38,491 bases of DNA, taken from contig JAUWHT010000330.1 of the NCBI GenBank assembly GCA_030605745.1, positions 1 through 38,491 of the forward strand. Direction: 5' to 3'. Positions 7,460-15,048 of this stretch are shown in pieces. This DNA comes from Pirellulales bacterium (lineage in GTDB: Bacteria > Planctomycetota > Planctomycetia > Pirellulales > Thermoguttaceae). The translations under genes were made by a program, and so were the position numbers. A model generated the notes under the pieces. That model worked only from the letters and a program-made list of their open reading frames with translations, had not been told where the DNA came from and ran no database searches. Numbering within the stretch: position 1 is the first letter of the stretch; each line of letters begins with the position of its first letter.

Positions 7460-7749
7460 TTTTCCACCTACCCTTGTCGTACTGCTGGTGAGTCAGTACG
7501 TAGCGGACGGAGACGACCTGAAGTTCATAGTCGATTATTGTAATGATGCGAAACGAGCCGCCTTGCACGTCGAACACCGCGCACAAGCCAGCCTTGGAGG
7601 CCTTGACGTAAGTCTGTAGTCTGTTTGACATCAGCCCATTTTTCCCAGTCCGCAGCCTCAACCGTCTGCAACCATCGGTCGAATTGACGCCACGCCGCGC
7701 GTCGCTTCCGGCAAAATGCGTCGATATGTTCGGTGCCGATTATGCGCAT
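7440..7749 (-). pseudogene. HigB-type toxin, frameshifted by a 7-bp tandem duplication
   Basis: The N-terminal half is in one frame from ATG 7749 (MRIIGTEHIDAFCRKRRAAW, ending EKWADVKQT), the C-terminal half in another (YVKASKAGLCAVFDVQGGSF, IIDYELQVVSVRYVLTHQQY, DKGRWK). Together they match one HigB/RelE-like toxin: DVK.T in the middle and V.THAEYD-like end. The break coincides with two perfect tandem copies of a 7-mer (AGTCTGT on the plus strand, 7611-7617 and 7618-7624). Removing one copy restores an uninterrupted frame reading ADVKQTYVKAS. So the toxin is inactive now, or switchable by slippage. RelE-type toxins cleave mRNA on the ribosome. Confidence 0.85.
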
Positions 7750-7787
7750 CGCCGGTGACGCACAGGGGCGTGTATACGGACAGCCAT
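7740..7787 (-). CDS. Possible 15-codon leader ORF before higB
   Basis: The only strong ribosome site upstream of the toxin gene (AAGGAG, 3-4 bases before ATG 7787) starts a 15-residue frame, MAVRIHAPVRHRRCA, whose TAA overlaps the higB ATG region (7740-7749). It could couple translation into the toxin gene. It may equally be a relic of an older toxin start. Low confidence as a peptide. Confidence 0.35.
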   Translation of the reverse strand: MAVRIHAPVRHRRCA

Positions 7788-7798
7788 TTTCTCCTTCT

Positions 7799-7826
7799 AT
7801 CTTAACATACCGTTAAGGCACGTCAA
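7799..7826 (-). promoter_or_regulatory. Promoter with embedded operator for higBA-glmU-prs
   Basis: Minus strand: -35 TTGACG (7826-7821) and -10 TAAGAT (7804-7799), 16-base spacer. A perfect inverted repeat CTTAAC-N5-GTTAAG (7801-7817) lies between them and overlaps the -10, the expected place and form for a HigA operator. No other promoter is evident for glmU and prs. Confidence 0.7.
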
Positions 7827-7882
7827 GGTGGGCAGAAGGCAGAGAATGCGGGCACTTCGCACGAAACTGCATAGGACTCCCG

Positions 7883-7910
7883 TTGACACAGATGCTGGCA
7901 AGGCTAAAAT
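7883..7910 (+). promoter_or_regulatory. Promoter of the argBDF operon
   Basis: -35 TTGACA (7883-7888, perfect) and -10 TAAAAT (7905-7910, five of six) with a 16-base spacer. The predicted leader to argB is about 90 bases. No ARG-box-like palindrome was recognised. Confidence 0.7.
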
Positions 7911-8006
7911 GCTGAGTTTTCCCGGTGCAGGTGGTTCTGGCCCGGGGTTATTACTTTCCAGCCAAATTGCCGTCTGATCAGGGGGCGGCCCATCCGGAGT
8001 GCGGCG

Positions 8007-8993
8007 TTGGAAGAAGCCATTCAAAAAGCCGATGTGCTGATCGAAGCCCTCCAGTGGATCCGTGCGTTCCGCGGCAAGATCACCGTGATCAAGCTGGGCG
8101 GGAGCGTCATGGAGGACGACCGCACGATGACCCATCTGCTGCTGGACGTCGTTTTTATGGAGACCGTCGGCATGCGGCCGGTGATCGTCCACGGCGGCGG
8201 GGCGGCGATCAGCCGGGCAATGGCCGAGGCCGGACTCAAACCGCGCTTCGTCCAGGGACGACGATATACTGACGATGCGACCCTGGCGATCGTCGAACGC
8301 GTCCTGGCCGGCGAAGTCAACGAACAACTCGCCCGGCAAATCAACCAACTCGGCGGTCGGGCCGAACCGCTGAACTTCCGTACCAACAACGTGCTCGCCG
8401 GCGAGCGAATCCGGCTGTTGGGCGACGACGCCCGGCCGCTCGATCTGGGGCACGTCGGACGGGTTACCCGGGTGGATCGAAATGCAATCGAACTGCTATG
8501 CCAATCGGGCATCGTGCCGGTGATCCCCTCGATGTGCATTACCGAGCAGGGCGAAAAGCTCAACGTCAACGCCGACACCGCCGCTACCGCGGTTGCCCAG
8601 GCGCTTCGGGCCGAGAAACTCGTCTACCTCAGCGACGTCAACGGAGTCCGCCGTAATAAGGACGACCCTAATTCGTTAGTACACTCGCTCAGTGCGGAGG
8701 AAGCACAAGCGATGATCGAGTCGGGCACGATCGAGGCAGGCATGATCCCAAAAGTCCAGGCCTGCCTGGAAACCCTCGAACAAGGCGTACACAAGGTCCA
8801 CATCATCGACGGCTGCCTGCGGCATTCGCTGCTGTTGGAAGTCTATACGAGCAAAGGAGTGGGAACGGAGATTGTCAGGGAAAGTGGAGAGTGGAGAGTG
8901 GAGAGTGGAGAGTTTAGCCCCGGCGTCCACGCCGGGAAAGCACTGTTTGAAAAGGAGAAGTGCCGTGAATCGCAATGCCCCGATGAGTTCTGA
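8007..8993 (+). CDS. argB: Acetylglutamate kinase
   Basis: Phosphorylates N-acetylglutamate, the second step of arginine synthesis. Amino-acid-kinase motifs: KLGGS (29-33), VHGGG (61-65), LNVNADTAA (185-193), GMIPKV (245-250). The family normally ends near GVGTEIV, here residue 290. A further 38 residues (291-328) are encoded by four GTGGAGA heptamers, a GC palindrome and the ribosome site of argD, so this tail is most likely acquired by loss of the original stop. Start is TTG 8007; no ATG or GTG fits the frame. It overlaps argD by 29 bases. First gene of argB-argD-argF. Confidence 0.95.
   Translation: MEEAIQKADVLIEALQWIRAFRGKITVIKLGGSVMEDDRTMTHLLLDVVFMETVGMRPVIVHGGGAAISRAMAEAGLKPRFVQGRRYTDDATLAIVERVLAGEVNEQLARQINQLGGRAEPLNFRTNNVLAGERIRLLGDDARPLDLGHVGRVTRVDRNAIELLCQSGIVPVIPSMCITEQGEKLNVNADTAATAVAQALRAEKLVYLSDVNGVRRNKDDPNSLVHSLSAEEAQAMIESGTIEAGMIPKVQACLETLEQGVHKVHIIDGCLRHSLLLEVYTSKGVGTEIVRESGEWRVESGEFSPGVHAGKALFEKEKCRESQCPDEF
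8884..8939 (+). repeat. Four GTGGAGA heptamers plus 29-nt repeat A, within argB 3' end
   Basis: 8884-8911 is four perfect tandem copies of GTGGAGA. It runs into 8911-8939, a 29-base word (starts AGTTTAGCCCCGGCG, contains the hairpin CCCGGCG/CGCCGGG) that occurs identically at 27742-27770 between purA and uppS. Both elements are translated as the C-terminal tail of ArgB. Confidence 0.92.
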
Positions 8994-10185
8994 GGAAACG
9001 ATCGAGTTGTTCGAGCGGTACGTGATTCCCAACTACGGCCGGTTTCCGGTGTCGCTGGTCCGTGGTGAAAGGTCGTATGTCTGGGACAGCGAAGGGAACC
9101 GCTACCTGGACCTGTTCCCCGGCTGGGGGTGCAATCTGCTGGGTCACTGCCCGCCGCCGGTGGTCGAGGCAGTACGCGACCAGGTGGGACGGCTGATCCA
9201 CGTCCCGAACACCTGGTACATGGAGGCCCAGGGCCGCTGGGCCGAGGCCTTGAGCGAGCGGAGCTTCGGCGGGCAGGCCTTTTTCTGCAACTCGGGTACC
9301 GAGGCGAACGAGGCGGCCATCAAACTGGCCCGACTGCATACGGCAAAGCAGAAATACAAGATCATCACCTTCGAGGGCGGATTTCACGGCCGCACGCTCG
9401 GCAGCACCGCGGCCACCGCCCAGCCGAAGTACCACGAGGGTCTGGGCCCGCTGATGGCCGGCTTCCTCTACGCGCCCTTCGGCGACCTGGAAGCGGTGAG
9501 CGAACTGGTGGACGACGAAACGGCCGCCATCCTCGTCGAGCCGGTCCAGGGCGAAGGAGGAATCCGGATTCCACCCGAGGGGTTCCTGGCCGGACTGCGA
9601 AAGCTGGCCGATGAGAACGCCCTACTGTTGATCTTCGACGAAGTGCAAAGCGGGTTCGGACGGACGGGTGATTGGTTTGCGTACCAGGGCTTTGACGTGG
9701 TGCCCGACGTGATGACCTTGGCCAAGGCGATTTGTGGCGGCCTGGCCGGCGGGGCAATGTTGACTACCGCCGAGATCGCCCGTAGCCTGCGCCCGGGAAT
9801 GCACGCGGCCACGTTCGGCGGCAATCCGATCGCCGCTCGGGCCGGCCTGGCAGCCATAGAAATGATCGAAAACGAAAATCTCCTGGACAACGCCAGGCGG
9901 TTAAGCGACCTGTTCCGCGAGCGTTTCGGGCAGCTTAAGCAAGAGACCGACCTGATCCGCGAGGTCCGTATCTGCGGGCTGATGATCGGCATCGAATTGA
10001 CGATCGAAGCCGCTGCGGTGGTCAAGGCCTGCACGGATCGCAAGCTGCTGGTCAACTGCACCCATGGCACCGTGATCCGGTTGTTGCCCGCCATGAACCT
10101 CACCGACGAGCAGGCGCAGCAGGGCTGTGACATTCTGGCCGAGGTTATCAAAGGGCAGTCTGGCGGGAGTCGGCCTACCGTTTAG
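8965..10185 (+). CDS. argD: Acetylornithine aminotransferase
   Basis: 406 residues from GTG 8965, chosen for its AAGGAG site seven bases upstream (ATG 8983 is an alternative). PLP enzyme of class III that transaminates N-acetylglutamate semialdehyde to N-acetylornithine. Visible: FFCNSGTEANEAAIKLAR (106-123), FEGGFHGRTLGS (136-147), VEPVQGEGG (191-199), IFDEVQSGFGRTG (223-235) with Asp225 for the pyridine nitrogen, and the Schiff-base Lys254 in TLAKAICGG. Overlaps argB. The TAG stop (10183-10185) is part of the palindrome that fills the gap to argF. Confidence 0.95.
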   Translation: MNRNAPMSSEETIELFERYVIPNYGRFPVSLVRGERSYVWDSEGNRYLDLFPGWGCNLLGHCPPPVVEAVRDQVGRLIHVPNTWYMEAQGRWAEALSERSFGGQAFFCNSGTEANEAAIKLARLHTAKQKYKIITFEGGFHGRTLGSTAATAQPKYHEGLGPLMAGFLYAPFGDLEAVSELVDDETAAILVEPVQGEGGIRIPPEGFLAGLRKLADENALLLIFDEVQSGFGRTGDWFAYQGFDVVPDVMTLAKAICGGLAGGAMLTTAEIARSLRPGMHAATFGGNPIAARAGLAAIEMIENENLLDNARRLSDLFRERFGQLKQETDLIREVRICGLMIGIELTIEAAAVVKACTDRKLLVNCTHGTVIRLLPAMNLTDEQAQQGCDILAEVIKGQSGGSRPTV

Positions 10186-10263
10186 CCGCCGGGCTTCCCG
10201 GCGCGTTGCTGGGTGTCAATACGCTCGAACGCAAACGCGCCGGGCAAGCCCGGCGGCTAAACG
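10179..10263. repeat. Palindrome containing the argD stop codon
   Basis: Arm 10179-10207 pairs with 10234-10263 over 29 positions with a single one-base bulge. Outer ends read CGTTTAGC and GCTAAACG. The argD TAG is in the left arm. The same outer words occur at 14205-14274 and 22941-23062. Confidence 0.95.
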
Positions 10264-10322
10264 ACTATTGGAAATGTCAACGACTCCACAACCCTTTGGA
10301 AGTAACCGCAAGGAACGTGCCG

Positions 10323-11240
10323 ATGCGACACCTGATCACACTGGCCGATCTGACGCCGGTCGAAATCGACCGCATCTTCTCGATCACCGAGGACATGAAG
10401 AATAAGTTCCAGAAGGGGCTCCGCGAGCCGCTGTTGCCCGGTCGCGTGATGGCCCTGCTGTTCGAGAAGCAATCGTTGCGTACTCGGGTGAGCTTCGAGG
10501 CAGGTATGACCCACCTGGGTGGAAGTTCCCTGTTCCTGGGTCCCGACGTGGGTTTCGGCCGCCGCGAGAGTATCGCCGATTTCGGACGCACCCTGAGCGA
10601 GTACGTCGACGTGATCGTGGTCCGGGCGAACTGCCACCAGACGGTCGTCGACCTGGCGGAGCACTGCTCATGCTCGGTGATCAACGGCCTGACGGACTTT
10701 GCCCATCCTTGCCAGGCGATGGCCGATCTGTATACCATCCGCGAAGTGGCCGGCCCGCTTCAGGGACGTACCTTGGCGTGGATCGGCGATGCGAACAATG
10801 TCGTCCGAAGTCTGGCTGTAGGCTGCGGCAAGGTCGGCATAAAGCTGGTGATGGCCACGCCCGAAAAATACCGGTTCGACGACCAGACTCTCGCCTGGCT
10901 GAAGCGCGAGGTGCCCGACCTGGAACTGACGGTCACCGCCGACCCGGTCGAAGCGGTGGGCGATGCGCTGGTCGTCTATACCGACGTTTGGGCCAGCATG
11001 GGCCAGGAGAGCGAACGGAAGACCCGCCGCCGCGACTTTGCCGACTACCAGGTCAACGCCCGGTTGATGTCGCACGCGCAGAAGGGTGCCCTGTTTATGC
11101 ACTGCCTGCCGGCCCGACGCGGCGAAGAGGTCACCGACGAAGTGATCGACGGCCCGACAAGCATTGTGGTCCGCCAGGCCGCCAATCGGATGCACGCCCA
11201 AAAGGGCATTTTGGCCTGGATGCTAGGCGCGAAAGCGTGA
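10323..11240 (+). CDS. argF: Ornithine carbamoyltransferase
   Basis: 305 residues from ATG 10323 (AAGGA eight bases upstream). Makes citrulline from ornithine and carbamoyl phosphate. Carbamoyl-phosphate loop SLRTR (51-55, usually STRTR), HPCQ (128-131), DVWASMG (221-227, ornithine loop usually D..SMG), MHCLPARRGEEV (259-270). A longer frame to 10206 would translate the palindrome and is rejected. Last gene of the arginine operon; argJ, argC, argG and argH are not in the window. Confidence 0.95.
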   Translation: MRHLITLADLTPVEIDRIFSITEDMKNKFQKGLREPLLPGRVMALLFEKQSLRTRVSFEAGMTHLGGSSLFLGPDVGFGRRESIADFGRTLSEYVDVIVVRANCHQTVVDLAEHCSCSVINGLTDFAHPCQAMADLYTIREVAGPLQGRTLAWIGDANNVVRSLAVGCGKVGIKLVMATPEKYRFDDQTLAWLKREVPDLELTVTADPVEAVGDALVVYTDVWASMGQESERKTRRRDFADYQVNARLMSHAQKGALFMHCLPARRGEEVTDEVIDGPTSIVVRQAANRMHAQKGILAWMLGAKA

Positions 11241-11265
11241 GGTGGGAATCCCAAATCCCGTAACA

Positions 11266-11400
11266 CTTCAGCCATTTGAAGTAGTTTTCGTAAAAAACAG
11301 CGTAATAGCCGGGACGCAACGCGTCGCGGTAATACACCCGCGGGACGTTGTCCCCCGGCTATTGCCCGAGAATCACGCGAAAACTTCATTCGGCTGAAGG
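11266..11400. repeat. Nested palindrome between argF and mutS
   Basis: Inner arms 11304-11329 and 11338-11363 (26 bases, about 20 pairing; ends AATAGCCGGG and CCCGGCTATT). Outer arms about 11266-11290 and 11379-11400 (CTTCAGCC...GTTTTCG against CGAAAAC...GGCTGAAG). The outer arms are unrelated to the inner ones. The remaining bases of 11241-11456 show nothing else. Confidence 0.8.
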
Positions 11401-11456
11401 GCTAGAGCGGATTGCCGGGGCTTGGGCGCCAGGCGGCGATTTGCTAGCATGGGTGC

Positions 11457-14072
11457 ATGGCTACCACCCCTATGATGAAGCAGTACCGGGAGGCGAAACG
11501 CGCGTGTCCCGATGCGATTCTGCTGTTCCGGATGGGGGATTTCTATGAGCTGTTCTTCGACGATGCGAAGACCGCGGCCGCAACGCTCAACCTGGCCCTG
11601 ACCAGCCGGGAAAAAGGCGAAAACCCGATCCCCATGGCCGGCTTTCCCCACCACCAGTTGGAAAGCTACCTGGGCAAGCTGATCGCGGCGGGGATGCGCG
11701 TGGCCGTCTGTGAGCAGGTCGAGGACCCGAAAAAGGCCAAAGGGCTCGTCCGCCGCGAGGTCACCCGGATCGTTACTCCCGGCACCGTCACCGACGAGGC
11801 CCTGCTGGACCCCCGGCAGAGTAACTACCTGGCGGCGGTTGCGCCGGGCGAGCCGGCAGGCTTGGCGTGGGTGGAGCTATCGACGGGTCGGTTCGTGGCG
11901 GCCGCTTTTTCGCCGGGCGAGCTGACCGATCAGATCGCACGGATCGCCCCGGCCGAGTGCCTGCTGAGCGAGCAGGCCGAGCCGCTGCCGGCGGTGCTCG
12001 ACGAGCGGATGATGGTCACCAAGCGTCCGGCCTGGGCCTTCTCCAACGAGACGGCCCGGGAGACGCTCTCGAAGCATTTTGGGACCGCCGGGCTGGAAGG
12101 CTTTGGCTGGAGGGAGCCGACCGACGGGAAGGGCGACGCGGCGGCGATCCGGGCCGCCGGAGCGGTCCTCGATTACCTGACCGAGACCCAGAAAACCTCC
12201 CTGGACCACGTCGAGAGTCTGATCCCCTACCGGACGGCCGGGACGCTCGAGATCGACCAGTCCAGCCGCCGCAGCCTTGAGATCGCGCGGACCATCCGCG
12301 ACGGACGACGCGACGGCTCGCTGCTGGCCGTGCTCGACCGGACGGTCACCGCGATGGGCTCGCGGCTGCTGGCCGATTGGGTGGCCAATCCGCTGACCGA
12401 CGCGGCGGCGATCCGGGCCCGACACGATGCGGTCGAAGAGTTGCTCGGCGAAGCGGCACTGGCGGCCGATCTGCACGAAACGCTGCGCCGGGTCTACGAC
12501 GTCGAGCGGCTGTTGGCCCGGGTGACCACCGGCAGGGCCAGCCCGCGAGACTTGAGCTTCCTGGGCCGCACGCTCCGCTGCCTGCCGGGCCTGAAGGCCA
12601 AGCTGACCGCCCGGACAAGCCAGCTGCTAAATGAGTTGGAGGCGGAGATTGATCTGTGTACCGAGCTGCGCGGCAAGCTCGAGGCCGCGCTGGCACCTGA
12701 CTGCCCCTTGTCCAGCCGCGAGGGCGGTTTCATTCGCGACGGGTTCAACACCCGGCTGGATGAGCTGCGCGAGCTAACCCGGGGCGGCAAGCAGTGGATC
12801 GCCCAATACCAAGCCCAGGAGACACGCCGGGCCGGTATCCCCAACCTGAAGGTCGGCTTCAACCGGGTCTTCGGATACTACATCGAGGTGACCAACACGC
12901 ACCGTGAAAAGATCCCCGAGGATTACATCCGTAAGCAAACGCTCAAGAACGCCGAGCGATACATCACGCCGGAACTAAAGGAATACGAAGAAAAGGTCCT
13001 CACGGCCGACGAGAAGGCGAAGGAACTGGAGTACGACTTGTTTGTTGAGCTGCGTGAGTCGGTGGCGGCGTCACGACGTCGGATGCAGGCGACCGCGGCG
13101 GTGCTGGCCCAACTCGACGTGCTGGTGGCGCTAGCCGAACTGGCCCGCCGGCGGAACTACTGCCGCCCGGAAATGGTTGAAGAGCCAGCGCTGCGGATCG
13201 TCGACGGCCGGCATCCGGTCCTCGATATTGTCGAGCCGGAGGGGACGTTTGTGCCCAACGACACGATGACCGGCGGCGAGTCGGGCACGATATTGTTGAT
13301 TACCGGTCCGAACATGTCGGGTAAGAGCACCTACATCCGGCAGGTTGCACTGATCACGCTGATGGCCCAGATCGGCAGCTTCGTGCCAGCGCGTGAGGCC
13401 ACCATTGGGATCGCCGACCGAATTTTCGCCCGCGTCGGGGCCAGCGACGAGTTGACCCGCGGCCAGAGCACCTTTATGGTCGAGATGATCGAGACCGCCC
13501 GGATACTGAACACGGCCAGCCGGCGGAGCCTGGTAATCCTGGACGAGATCGGCCGGGGCACAAGCACCTACGACGGGATATCGCTGGCCTGGTCGGTCGT
13601 GGAGTTCCTGCACGAGCACGTCGGCTGCCGGACGTTGTTTGCCACCCATTATCACGAACTGACCGACCTGGAGCAGTCGCTCGCGGACGTGAAGAACCTC
13701 AACGTGGCGGTCCGCGAGTGGCAGGACGACGTAGTATTTCTGCACAAGATCGTAGACGGGTCGGCGGACAAGAGCTACGGGATCCACGTGGCCCGGCTGG
13801 CTGGCGTACCGCGCGAGGTGCTCGAGCGGAGCAAGGAAATCCTTGCCCAATTGGAGGAGGAGCACCTGGACGCGACAGGCCGCGCGAAGATCGCCCAGCA
13901 CGTTGATACCCCAAAGTCGGCCGAGATCCAATTGACGCTGTTCGGTCAGGCGGACCACCCGCTGCTGGACGAGCTGCGCAAAATCGACCTCAGCGCAACC
14001 ACGCCGCTGGCGGCCATGCAGTTGATCGAACAGTGGCAGGAGGCGTTGGCGAAGGAGGAGAAGAAGAGTTGA
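11457..14072 (+). CDS. mutS: DNA mismatch repair protein MutS
   Basis: 871 residues, full length. Binds mismatches and recruits MutL. Visible: mismatch-reading F-x-E in GDFYELF (Phe29, Glu31), domain II and lever/clamp region (about 130-560), Walker A GPNMSGKST (617-625), then SELTRGQSTFMVEM-like signature (DELTRGQSTFMVEM), Walker B LVILDEIGRGTSTYDG, ATHYHEL. A second ATG/GTG choice exists nine bases upstream (ATG 11448 out of frame); no clear ribosome site. The TGA stop (14070-14072) overlaps a heptamer tract. Confidence 0.97.
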   Translation: MATTPMMKQYREAKRACPDAILLFRMGDFYELFFDDAKTAAATLNLALTSREKGENPIPMAGFPHHQLESYLGKLIAAGMRVAVCEQVEDPKKAKGLVRREVTRIVTPGTVTDEALLDPRQSNYLAAVAPGEPAGLAWVELSTGRFVAAAFSPGELTDQIARIAPAECLLSEQAEPLPAVLDERMMVTKRPAWAFSNETARETLSKHFGTAGLEGFGWREPTDGKGDAAAIRAAGAVLDYLTETQKTSLDHVESLIPYRTAGTLEIDQSSRRSLEIARTIRDGRRDGSLLAVLDRTVTAMGSRLLADWVANPLTDAAAIRARHDAVEELLGEAALAADLHETLRRVYDVERLLARVTTGRASPRDLSFLGRTLRCLPGLKAKLTARTSQLLNELEAEIDLCTELRGKLEAALAPDCPLSSREGGFIRDGFNTRLDELRELTRGGKQWIAQYQAQETRRAGIPNLKVGFNRVFGYYIEVTNTHREKIPEDYIRKQTLKNAERYITPELKEYEEKVLTADEKAKELEYDLFVELRESVAASRRRMQATAAVLAQLDVLVALAELARRRNYCRPEMVEEPALRIVDGRHPVLDIVEPEGTFVPNDTMTGGESGTILLITGPNMSGKSTYIRQVALITLMAQIGSFVPAREATIGIADRIFARVGASDELTRGQSTFMVEMIETARILNTASRRSLVILDEIGRGTSTYDGISLAWSVVEFLHEHVGCRTLFATHYHELTDLEQSLADVKNLNVAVREWQDDVVFLHKIVDGSADKSYGIHVARLAGVPREVLERSKEILAQLEEEHLDATGRAKIAQHVDTPKSAEIQLTLFGQADHPLLDELRKIDLSATTPLAAMQLIEQWQEALAKEEKKS

Positions 14073-14138
14073 TTAGGGATTGGGGAGTGGGGGGTACGTG
14101 GTTTTCACGACAAACGCCCGCCGACTGCGTTCGGCGGG
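14071..14138 (+). repeat. Heptamer tract and 28-nt hairpin repeat B after mutS
   Basis: 14071-14098 is four 7-base units: GATTAGG, GATTGGG, GAGTGGG, GGGTACG. 14111-14138 is a hairpin (CCCGCCGA/TCGGCGGG) whose 28 bases recur inverted at 26225-26252 with one difference. Confidence 0.8.
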
Positions 14139-14176
14139 TTAGCCGTCGCACTAGCCAAGCCACTTGCGGCTTAGGA

Positions 14177-14313
14177 GTTGTCCAAGAACAACTTCCCATA
14201 GATTGTTTAGCGGCCGACGGTACGTCGGCCTGAATCATGCAGCATTTTGGCCGACGTACCGTCGGCCGCTAAACGGAAGATGGTCAAAAAGCAGGAAGTT
14301 GTTTCTGGACAAC
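14177..14313. repeat. Nested palindrome between mutS and vapBC
   Basis: Inner arms 14205-14230 and 14249-14274 pair perfectly over exactly 26 bases (flanking bases mismatch), loop 18; outer ends GTTTAGC and GCTAAAC. Outer arms 14177-14196 and 14294-14313 pair over 18 of 20 (GTTGTCC.. and ..GGACAAC) and are unrelated to the inner arms. The rest of 14073-14365 shows no gene. Confidence 0.93.
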
Positions 14314-14365
14314 CACTTAGCCGTGGACCGACACCTGGTGGGAATGCTGCCGGCGAGAAAACCGG

Positions 14366-14394
14366 TTGACACCGGGCCCGCAAAAGCGTACACT
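14366..14394 (+). promoter_or_regulatory. Promoter of vapBC
   Basis: -35 TTGACA (14366-14371, perfect), 17-base spacer, -10 TACACT (14389-14394). A small inverted repeat ACAC-N5-GTGT overlaps and follows the -10 and may be the antitoxin operator. Confidence 0.7.
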
Positions 14395-14429
14395 TAATGT
14401 GTGCACTTCACTTCAAGGAGAATATAGCG

Positions 14430-14681
14430 ATGAAAGCATCTATCCTGGACCTGAGACGACGCATGGCGGACGTGCTGCGGGCACTGGAGCGCAACGAGCC
14501 GGTGACCATTCTTTATCGGGGCCAGGAAAAGGGAATCATTTATCCTACGACTGCTACTAAGAACCGCGCCGGTTCCATTTTAGACCACGACGCCTTTGGC
14601 ATGTGGAAGGACCATGAGGCGATGCAAGATGTCGATCAGGCGGTGCGTAGCCTGAGGAAGGGACGGTTCCATGCTATTTGA
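14430..14681 (+). CDS. Phd/YefM-like antitoxin
   Basis: 83 residues from ATG 14430 with AAGGAG upstream. The N-terminus (MKASILDLRRRMADVLRALE then RNEPVTILYRGQEKGI) follows the Phd/YefM pattern of a DNA-binding fold; the C-terminal half should wrap the toxin. It overlaps the PIN toxin by 11 bases, as expected in a toxin-antitoxin operon, and probably represses the promoter at 14366-14394. Confidence 0.82.
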   Translation: MKASILDLRRRMADVLRALERNEPVTILYRGQEKGIIYPTTATKNRAGSILDHDAFGMWKDHEAMQDVDQAVRSLRKGRFHAI

Positions 14682-15048
14682 TACGGACGTCCTGATTTGG
14701 GTCTTCCGAGGCAACCGCAGGGCCGCGAAGATTCTCGAATCCACCGAACTGCGGCATCTTTCGGTCGTCACCTATATGGAGTTGTTGCAGGGAGCGCGTG
14801 ATAAGCAGGAATTGAAGATGATCAAAGGGTTTCTCTCCGATTTTGGGCTTGGCATGTTACCCTTGAGTGAGAACATCGGTCACCGCGCCTCGATCTACAT
14901 GGAGGAATACAGGCTAAAGGTTGGAATGTGCCTAGCCGACGCCATAATTGCTGCCACGGCGGTGGAAGCACAGTTCACGCTTTGTACGGCAAATCGCAAG
15001 CACTACAAGCCAATCAGCGATCTCGATGTCAAGATATTCCGACCGTAG
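14671..15048 (+). CDS. VapC-type PIN-domain ribonuclease toxin
   Basis: 125 residues, normal for VapC. Metal-binding acidic residues are in place: FDTDVLIW (Asp4, Asp6 region), TYMELLQGA (Glu near 42), and LADAIIAATA (Asp near 90), followed by TANRKHY. PIN toxins cut tRNA or rRNA. Partner antitoxin lies directly upstream. Its 3' end overlaps the start region of the next gene. Confidence 0.9.
   Translation: MLFDTDVLIWVFRGNRRAAKILESTELRHLSVVTYMELLQGARDKQELKMIKGFLSDFGLGMLPLSENIGHRASIYMEEYRLKVGMCLADAIIAATAVEAQFTLCTANRKHYKPISDLDVKIFRP

Noticed and set aside
8884..8911. Sequencing or assembly error as cause of the ArgB tail
   Set aside because: Cannot be excluded, but the same kind of tract in exact 7-base register occurs at many other junctions, so it is more likely real.
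10179..10263. Rho-independent terminators at the palindromes
   Set aside because: The hairpins have no following T run, several lie inside operons (argD-argF, oppB-oppC, rplS-trmD), and arms are much longer than in normal terminators.
13131..13958. Minus-strand frame of 275 codons
   Set aside because: Antisense to the MutS ATPase domain; composition typical of a shadow frame.
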